9,970 bases of DNA from CAKQOE01 sp963627215. GTDB lineage: Bacteria > Bacillota > Clostridia > Peptostreptococcales > Anaerovoracaceae. The DNA is taken from contig CAVGAH010000079.1 in assembly GCA_963627215.1 (NCBI GenBank), positions 1-9,970 on the forward strand, read 5' to 3'. Each line of letters starts with the position of its first letter. Position 1 is the stretch's first letter. Positions 5,774 through 9,970 of the stretch are shown piece by piece. The translations under genes were made by a program, and so were the position numbers. The notes beneath the pieces were generated by a model. The model had not been told where the DNA came from, did no database searches, and saw only the letters and a program-made list of their open reading frames with translations.

Positions 5774-7207
5774 CTATACGTTCAGTTCAACATCTCTGCC
5801 GAGGTATTCCTTGTTTTCTTCTATAACAGGATTAATGTACTCTGCTACGAATTCCTCCGTCTGCTTTGAAGATCTGCCTATATAATCAGAAGGCTCTGTG
5901 AGCTTTTCTACGTCTTCGCCGCTGAGACCGAACATCGGGTCTTCAGCTATCCTCTGGAGGAGGTCGTTAGGCTGTCCGAATTCCTTTACCTGGCGTCCTG
6001 CTTCCATAGAGTGTACTCTGATGCCCTCGTGGAGCTCCTGACGGTCGCCGCCCTTCTTTACTGCTTCCATGATGATGTTTTCTGTTGCCATGAACGGTAT
6101 CTCTGACATCACGTGCTTGCGTATCACTTCCTTGTACACTACGAGACCTGAGCATACATTTACAGCGATGTCGAGTATAGCGTCTATAGCCATGAAGCTC
6201 TCAGGGAGTATGAGACGTCTGTTTGCAGAGTCGTCAAGAGTTCTTTCGAACCACTGAGTTGAAGCTGTCATAGCTGCTGACAGGTTGTTTGAGATAACGT
6301 ATCTTGAGAGTGAGGCGATACGCTCGCTTCTCATAGGATTTCTCTTGTAAGCCATTGCTGATGAGCCGATCTGCTTCTTTTCGAACGGTTCTTCTACTTC
6401 CTTAAGGTGCTGGAGCAGACGTATATCATTTGTCATCTTGTGCGCGCTCTGAGCTATGCCGCTGAGCACTGCAAGTACTCTGAAATCTATCTTTCTTGTG
6501 TAAGTCTGACCTGAAACAGGAACTGACTTTTCGAAGCCCATCTTCTGAACTACCTTTCTGTCGAGCTCCTTTACCTTTTCGTGGTCGCCGTCAAACAGGT
6601 CTAAAAAGCTTGCCTGAGTGCCTGTAGTTCCCTTTACGCCGAGGAGCATGAGCTTATCTATCTGCTCGCATACGTCGAGATAGTCAAAGTAAAAGTCCTG
6701 CATCCATAAAGCTGCTCTTTTGCCTACAGTTGTAAGCTGTGCGGGCTGGAAGTGCGTGAAGCCAAGCGTCGGTACGTCCTTGTTAGCCAGGGCGAACTCG
6801 CTGAGACGTAATAACAGGTCTGCGAGCTTGTGCTTGATTATAACGAGGCCTTCGCGGAGCTGTATGATGTCAGTATTATCGCCTACGTAAGCGCTTGTAG
6901 CGCCGAGGTGGATTATTCCCTTTGCCTTAGGGCACTGGACGCCGTATGCATAAACGTGTGACATTACATCATGGCGCACTTCCTTTTCACGAGCTTCTGC
7001 TACTTCGTAGTTTATGTCGTCCTTGTGAGCCTTGAGCTCTGTTATCTGCTCGTCAGTTATATCGAGTCCGAGCTCCTTTTCTGCCTCTGCAAGGGCTATC
7101 CACAGCTCGCGCCATGTAGTGAACTTCTTGTCAGGTGAGAAAACGTGTGACATTTCCTTGCTTGTATATCTTTTGATCAATGGATTTTCGTATGCTGGTC
7201 TGCTCAT
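5774..7207 (-). CDS. purB: Adenylosuccinate lyase, long eukaryote-like type
   Basis: PurB acts twice in purine synthesis, cleaving fumarate from SAICAR to give AICAR and from adenylosuccinate to give AMP. The 477-residue protein is a fumarase/aspartase-superfamily enzyme with GIIHLGATSAYVGDNTD (97-113), GFTHFQPAQLTTVGKR (149-164), the flexible signature loop GSSAMAYKRNPMRSE (281-295, with the catalytic-serine region) and QWFERTLDDSANRR (318-331). These segments, and FTTWRELW near residue 30, recall vertebrate adenylosuccinate lyase more than the shorter B. subtilis type (about 430 residues). The start at 7205-7207 has a GGGAG site a few bases upstream. The gene separates proA from proB, so the proline cluster is interrupted by a purine gene. 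A long hairpin-rich gap precedes it. Confidence 0.97.
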   Translation of the reverse strand: MSRPAYENPLIKRYTSKEMSHVFSPDKKFTTWRELWIALAEAEKELGLDITDEQITELKAHKDDINYEVAEAREKEVRHDVMSHVYAYGVQCPKAKGIIHLGATSAYVGDNTDIIQLREGLVIIKHKLADLLLRLSEFALANKDVPTLGFTHFQPAQLTTVGKRAALWMQDFYFDYLDVCEQIDKLMLLGVKGTTGTQASFLDLFDGDHEKVKELDRKVVQKMGFEKSVPVSGQTYTRKIDFRVLAVLSGIAQSAHKMTNDIRLLQHLKEVEEPFEKKQIGSSAMAYKRNPMRSERIASLSRYVISNNLSAAMTASTQWFERTLDDSANRRLILPESFMAIDAILDIAVNVCSGLVVYKEVIRKHVMSEIPFMATENIIMEAVKKGGDRQELHEGIRVHSMEAGRQVKEFGQPNDLLQRIAEDPMFGLSGEDVEKLTEPSDYIGRSSKQTEEFVAEYINPVIEENKEYLGRDVELNV

Positions 7208-7495
7208 TAATTTCTCCCGTTTTTTAATGTTGCTATTAATAAATAATATTTTATATATTACGATGCCTTACGGCATCTCGATAACGTAGCGCCAGATGTA
7301 CCCGCTTCTATAAGCGGCGGGTTCCATTTCCGACTTTCTGTGGTGGGTAATAATCTTCCACCGAAACCCGGGCGGAGCAGAAGCTCCGCTGGCGCCGTTG
7401 CAAGCTACGCAACAGGCAGCAATGCTGCCTTCCTACGTCCACTACGTGGACTACGGTTAAAGTCTTGTCAGTGCTCTGCTACGCTTTAAATCTTT
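7208..7495. other. Gene-free region between proA and purB
   Basis: No convincing ORF lies in this 288-base stretch. Next to purB (7208-7260) it is very AT-rich. From 7262 to 7451 it is packed with stem-loops (separate entry). From 7452 to the proA stop it is unstructured, with a TTTAAA-rich end. A weak plus-strand promoter-like pair, TTGCTA (7230-7235) and TATATT (7254-7259) with an 18-base spacer, points into the structured part. No clear minus-strand promoter for purB was found. Confidence 0.6.
7262..7451. ncRNA. Candidate structured RNA or palindrome mosaic between proA and purB
   Basis: Local stems: GATGCC/GGCATC (7262-7277, loop TTAC); CCGCTT/AAGCGG (7302-7317, loop CTAT); GGTGG/CCACC (7342-7362); GCGGAGC/GCTCCGC (7372-7389, loop AGAA); GTTGC/GCAAC (7397-7413); GGCAGC/GCTGCC (7415-7429, loop AAT); GTCCAC/GTGGAC (7437-7451, loop TAC). 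Long-range pairs: GCGCCAG (7289-7295) with CTGGCGC (7389-7395), and CGGGTT (7318-7323) with AACCCG (7365-7370). The long-range helices enclose local ones to make a compact multi-branch fold. Either strand can fold this way. If read with purB (minus strand) it would be its 5' leader. No riboswitch or T-box signature was recognised. It may be a regulatory RNA, an intergenic repeat element or an mRNA-processing region. Confidence 0.4.
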
Positions 7496-8782
7496 TTAAA
7501 GGTCTTTGAAGCTGAACTTCCTTGCTCCGCTTGCGTAATCGCCGACTATGTTTCCGTTTCCGAAGAGCTTGTATTTGTAAGTCACGAGACCGTCAAGCCC
7601 TACAGGGCCTCTGGCGTGCAGCTTGCCGGTGCTTATGCCTACCTCAGCGCCAAAGCCGTATCTGAAGCCGTCTGCAAATCTCGTAGAGCAATTCTGATAA
7701 ACTCCTGCAGAGTCAACGAGCTGCATGAATCTCGCCGCAGCTTCCGCGTCCTCAGTTATGATAGCGTCAGTGTGGTGCGAGCCGTACTTGTTTATATGCT
7801 CTATCGCTTCATCTATAGAGTCAACTATTTTAGCTGAGATCATATAATCAAGATATTCTGTCGCAAAATCCTGCTCATCTGCAGGCTCGCAGCTCACTAT
7901 ATCTGCTATGTCCGGCGTTCCTCGCAGTGTGACGCGGTTCTTTTCAAAAGACTCTGCAAGCGCAGGCATTAGCAGGTTTGCAATATCTCGATGTACGAGA
8001 AGCGTTTCAGCAGCGTTGCAGGCTGCGACGTACTGTGTCTTTGCGTCTGTAATTATCTTTACAGCTTTTTCCATATCAGCGGAGCTGTCAACGTATATAT
8101 GGCATATTCCGTCTGCGTGACCCATTACAGGTATCTTTGTGTTGTTCATGATGTGCTGAACAAACTCATTTGAGCCTCTCGGTATGAGAAGGTCTATCGA
8201 ATCATTGCATCCGAGAAGCTGATCTATGTCGTCATGAGTCTCGGCGAGCATCATAGCGCTCTCAGGCAGTCCCGCGGAAACAGCGGCGTCATGTATAACG
8301 CTGAAAAGCTTCCTGCTAGTGAGCCTTGCTTCACTGCCGCCCTTTAGGATAACGCAGTTTCCGCTCTTTACACAGAGCGTCGATACCTGCACCATAGCGT
8401 CCGGGCGCGCTTCAAATATAACGCCTATTACGCCTATAGGGCATGATTCCTTAACAAGTAAAAGATCACTGTCCAGCTCGCGCTTCAGAAGCTGTCTGTT
8501 AAGCGGGTCAGGCAAACCTATAAGGCTTTCTATGCCGCTCAGAACGTCAGCAAGCTTAGCGTCGTCAAATCTCAGGCGCTTCATTACAGGCGCAGATATG
8601 CCCTTCTCTTCTGCTGCCTTCATGTCCTTTGCGTTTTCTTCCATTATAGCAGCTTTGTTTGCTTTCAGAGCATCCGCTATCGCTTCAAGCGCTGCATTCC
8701 TTGTCTTTTCGGGGACAGCTGCCATGTGCGGTGACGCAAGCTTCATGTCTCTCGCTTTTTCTCTTATAGTTTTTCCTTCCAT
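7496..8782 (-). CDS. proA: Gamma-glutamyl phosphate reductase
   Basis: ProA reduces gamma-glutamyl phosphate with NADPH to glutamate-5-semialdehyde, the second proline step, using the labile product of ProB. The 428-residue protein has the aldehyde-dehydrogenase fold, with IGVIFEARPDA (119-129), NCVILKGGSEA (142-152), the catalytic cysteine C255 in YVAACNAAETLLVH and a C-terminal GPVGLDGLVTYKYKLFG, all as in other ProA proteins. The start at 8782 is set by AAGGAGGT at 8793-8800 with a 10-base spacer. An in-frame ATG at 8809 lies upstream of that site and is rejected. A promoter at 8819-8847 suggests independent expression from the upstream exonuclease gene, whose stop is 78 bases away. proA is separated from proB by purB, unlike the common proBA order. 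Confidence 0.97.
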   Translation of the reverse strand: MEGKTIREKARDMKLASPHMAAVPEKTRNAALEAIADALKANKAAIMEENAKDMKAAEEKGISAPVMKRLRFDDAKLADVLSGIESLIGLPDPLNRQLLKRELDSDLLLVKESCPIGVIGVIFEARPDAMVQVSTLCVKSGNCVILKGGSEARLTSRKLFSVIHDAAVSAGLPESAMMLAETHDDIDQLLGCNDSIDLLIPRGSNEFVQHIMNNTKIPVMGHADGICHIYVDSSADMEKAVKIITDAKTQYVAACNAAETLLVHRDIANLLMPALAESFEKNRVTLRGTPDIADIVSCEPADEQDFATEYLDYMISAKIVDSIDEAIEHINKYGSHHTDAIITEDAEAAARFMQLVDSAGVYQNCSTRFADGFRYGFGAEVGISTGKLHARGPVGLDGLVTYKYKLFGNGNIVGDYASGARKFSFKDL

Positions 8783-8792
8783 GTGATGCTGT

Positions 8793-8800
8793 ACCTCCTT
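8793..8800 (-). promoter_or_regulatory. Ribosome binding site deciding the proA start
   Basis: AAGGAGGT on the minus strand is a near-perfect match to the 16S rRNA 3' end, 10 bases before the ATG at 8782. It shows that the longer in-frame reading from 8809 is not used. Confidence 0.85.
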
Positions 8801-8818
8801 AAAAAACATTCTTATATG

Positions 8819-8847
8819 ATTATATGGTCAAATGCTCTGATATGCAA
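8819..8847 (-). promoter_or_regulatory. Probable proA promoter
   Basis: On the minus strand TATAAT (8819-8824) is a perfect -10, preceded after 17 bases by TTGCAT (8842-8847), a partial -35. Transcription would start near 8812, giving a 30-base leader with the ribosome binding site. Confidence 0.6.
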
Positions 8848-8860
8848 ATATAAATACAGC

Positions 8861-9862
8861 CTAACCGAGCATATTATACAATACCGTCCTGACGAGCAGA
8901 TTTACTTCATGGTATCTTACGTCTTTTCCGCTTTTTATTATCAGGTAACCGCTCTCATATCCGCCAAGCTCCTGAAGTGACTGCACATCGGCGTTCAGCA
9001 GGCGCAGATCGGCTACAGCGTGTTCGTTTATCTCATCACACATCACCTCAAACTTCAAGGTTCCGTCCCTTTCGTCTATTTCAAGCGTAGAGTTGTCGCC
9101 GAAGCATGTGTAGCCGACCGACTCGCCCTTTACGCTGCCCTCTGCCATCAGCTTTCCTTTTGCTATCTTAATTTTTTCTATATGTATGTCAGTTTCGCCT
9201 ATAGTCATCGGAAATCCCGATGAGTACATTATCTCGTGCAGGTCGAGAGTCTTTATGATACGCATCATGTCAGACAGCCTGACGATATCATCACGGTTAT
9301 GAAGCAGTATGTAATCAAGTATCTCGCCCTTCCGCGTGCCTGTGCTTCGCATGTATTCTTTATACAGCTCCACGCTCTGAGCGCCGTCTATCTCGTCCGT
9401 ACGGCTCTCTGAATCTCCCAGGAATATCTCTACTGTCTTCTGCTTCATATTCGGGAGTATCTCCGGAAGATGCGAGTGGTATTTCAATACTCTATACATA
9501 TCGACTGAGTACAGCCTTTCAAGCGGCGATGTATCGAGCTTGTGTTTTTTCATGCGCTGCATCAGGAACGGTATATCAAAGCGCTGGCCATTGTACGTAA
9601 CTATCACGTCAGCGCGGCTGAGAAGCTGAACGTATCGCTGCAAAAGCTCCGCTTCATCATCAAGCGTATCGCCGAAAAACTGGACAGCCTTTCTGTCGCC
9701 GCCGTCGCTGTATACGGCTCCGCCGAGTATTACCGCTGAGCTTTTCGGTGAAAGTCCTGTTGTCTCTATATCTGCGACAACTATATCGAGCCCGCCGAAA
9801 TATTCGTCAAATATAGGCGATGAATAGAACGGGCCTTTTATGTATTCTTCTATTATGCGCAT
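8861..9862 (-). CDS. YprB-like ribonuclease H-fold (DEDD) exonuclease
   Basis: This 333-residue protein carries a DEDD-type 3'-5' exonuclease domain of the YprB/RNase_H_2 kind. The acidic metal ligands are visible in VVADIETTG (D31, E33), TYNGQRFDIPFL (D96) and the last motif LLHNRDDIVRL (H188 and D191/D192). The domain spans about residues 25-205. The remaining C-terminal 120 residues look beta-rich and match no domain I recognise. No signal peptide or membrane segment is seen. The start is supported by GGAAGGAG at 9867-9874, though the spacer is short (4 bases). Its substrate, DNA or RNA, is not known from the sequence. In B. subtilis yprB adjoins a helicase gene; none is visible here. It is transcribed in the same direction as proA, from its own promoter at 9911-9940. 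Confidence 0.85.
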   Translation of the reverse strand: MRIIEEYIKGPFYSSPIFDEYFGGLDIVVADIETTGLSPKSSAVILGGAVYSDGGDRKAVQFFGDTLDDEAELLQRYVQLLSRADVIVTYNGQRFDIPFLMQRMKKHKLDTSPLERLYSVDMYRVLKYHSHLPEILPNMKQKTVEIFLGDSESRTDEIDGAQSVELYKEYMRSTGTRKGEILDYILLHNRDDIVRLSDMMRIIKTLDLHEIMYSSGFPMTIGETDIHIEKIKIAKGKLMAEGSVKGESVGYTCFGDNSTLEIDERDGTLKFEVMCDEINEHAVADLRLLNADVQSLQELGGYESGYLIIKSGKDVRYHEVNLLVRTVLYNMLG

Positions 9863-9910
9863 AATGCTCCTTCCATTTATATCTCATATTTCAATCCCAA
9901 TATATTTTCT

Positions 9911-9940
9911 ATTATACCGCGCGCCGGGCGCGCACCTCAA
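9911..9940 (-). promoter_or_regulatory. Promoter of the exonuclease gene with a palindrome in its spacer
   Basis: On the minus strand TTGAGG (9935-9940) and a perfect TATAAT (9911-9916) are separated by 18 bases. The spacer is almost entirely the palindrome GCGCGCCCGGCGCGC. Transcription would start near 9904, about 40 bases before the ATG. A palindrome between -35 and -10 is a classical operator position for a repressor or a MerR-type activator. Confidence 0.6.
9919..9933. repeat. 15-base palindrome GCGCGCCGGGCGCGC, copy 2
   Basis: It is identical to the copy at 4865-4879 and is flanked by AT-rich DNA. It fills the spacer of the exonuclease promoter. The two copies differ completely in flanking sequence, so only the palindrome itself is conserved. 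Confidence 0.7.
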
Positions 9941-9970
9941 TTTTCATTAATTTTAATTAATTTTTATTTC

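Noticed and set aside
7262..7451. CRISPR array or tandem repeat as explanation of the hairpin cluster
   Set aside because: The stems differ in sequence and spacing; there are no identical direct repeats separated by unique spacers.
7391..7495. T-box or purine riboswitch controlling purB
   Set aside because: No GGGTGG..ACCGCG motif and no purine-aptamer loop sequences are present on the minus strand.
8319..8786. Plus-strand reading of 155 codons opposite proA
   Set aside because: It is antisense to conserved proA sequence, serine/alanine-rich, and lacks a ribosome binding site.

Overview
This window looks like chromosomal DNA from a low-to-mid GC Gram-positive bacterium of the class Clostridia, probably close to Ruminococcus/Oscillospiraceae. 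The clues are strong AGGAGG-type ribosome binding sites, a dense tRNA operon with genomically encoded CCA ends, frequent ATA isoleucine codons, AT-rich intergenic stretches and the overall gene set. The genus is an inference from general features, not a match to a known genome.

Layout, left to right. (1) 125-673, plus strand: the N-terminal half of a tyrosine integrase whose catalytic domain is missing. It ends just before the terminator of a tRNA operon, a typical place for an integration scar. (2) 740-1329, minus strand: six tRNA genes in transcription order Met(CAT), Val(TAC), Asp(GTC), His(GTG), Gln(CTG), Cys(GCA), with a good promoter at 1376-1404 and a terminator at 698-734. (3) 1330-1743: a gene-free stretch of about 410 bases with divergent promoters and a run of four stem-loops leading into the next operon. 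(4) 1744-3780, plus strand: a two-gene operon of a MoxR-type AAA+ ATPase and a CoxE-like von Willebrand A protein, closed by a strong bidirectional terminator. (5) 3970-9862, minus strand: a gene string read as yprB-like exonuclease, proA, purB, proB, proC.

The minus-strand block encodes the complete glutamate-to-proline route: ProB phosphorylates glutamate, ProA reduces the phosphate to the semialdehyde, which cyclises, and ProC reduces pyrroline-5-carboxylate to proline. purB, encoding an adenylosuccinate lyase of the long, eukaryote-like type, sits between proA and proB. ProB lacks the usual C-terminal PUA domain. The exonuclease gene and proA each have a recognisable promoter of their own.

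The least explained part is non-coding. Five intergenic regions carry compact GC-rich palindromes embedded in AT-rich DNA. The most elaborate lies between proA and purB (7262-7451): many short perfect stem-loops, the central ones nested inside a closing helix so that they form a multi-branch fold. A 15-base palindrome, GCGCGCCGGGCGCGC, occurs twice, once exactly filling the spacer of the exonuclease promoter. These are the best candidates for a structured RNA, a small palindromic repeat family or operator sites, but none could be assigned to a known class. No CRISPR array, transposase or recognisable defence system is present.
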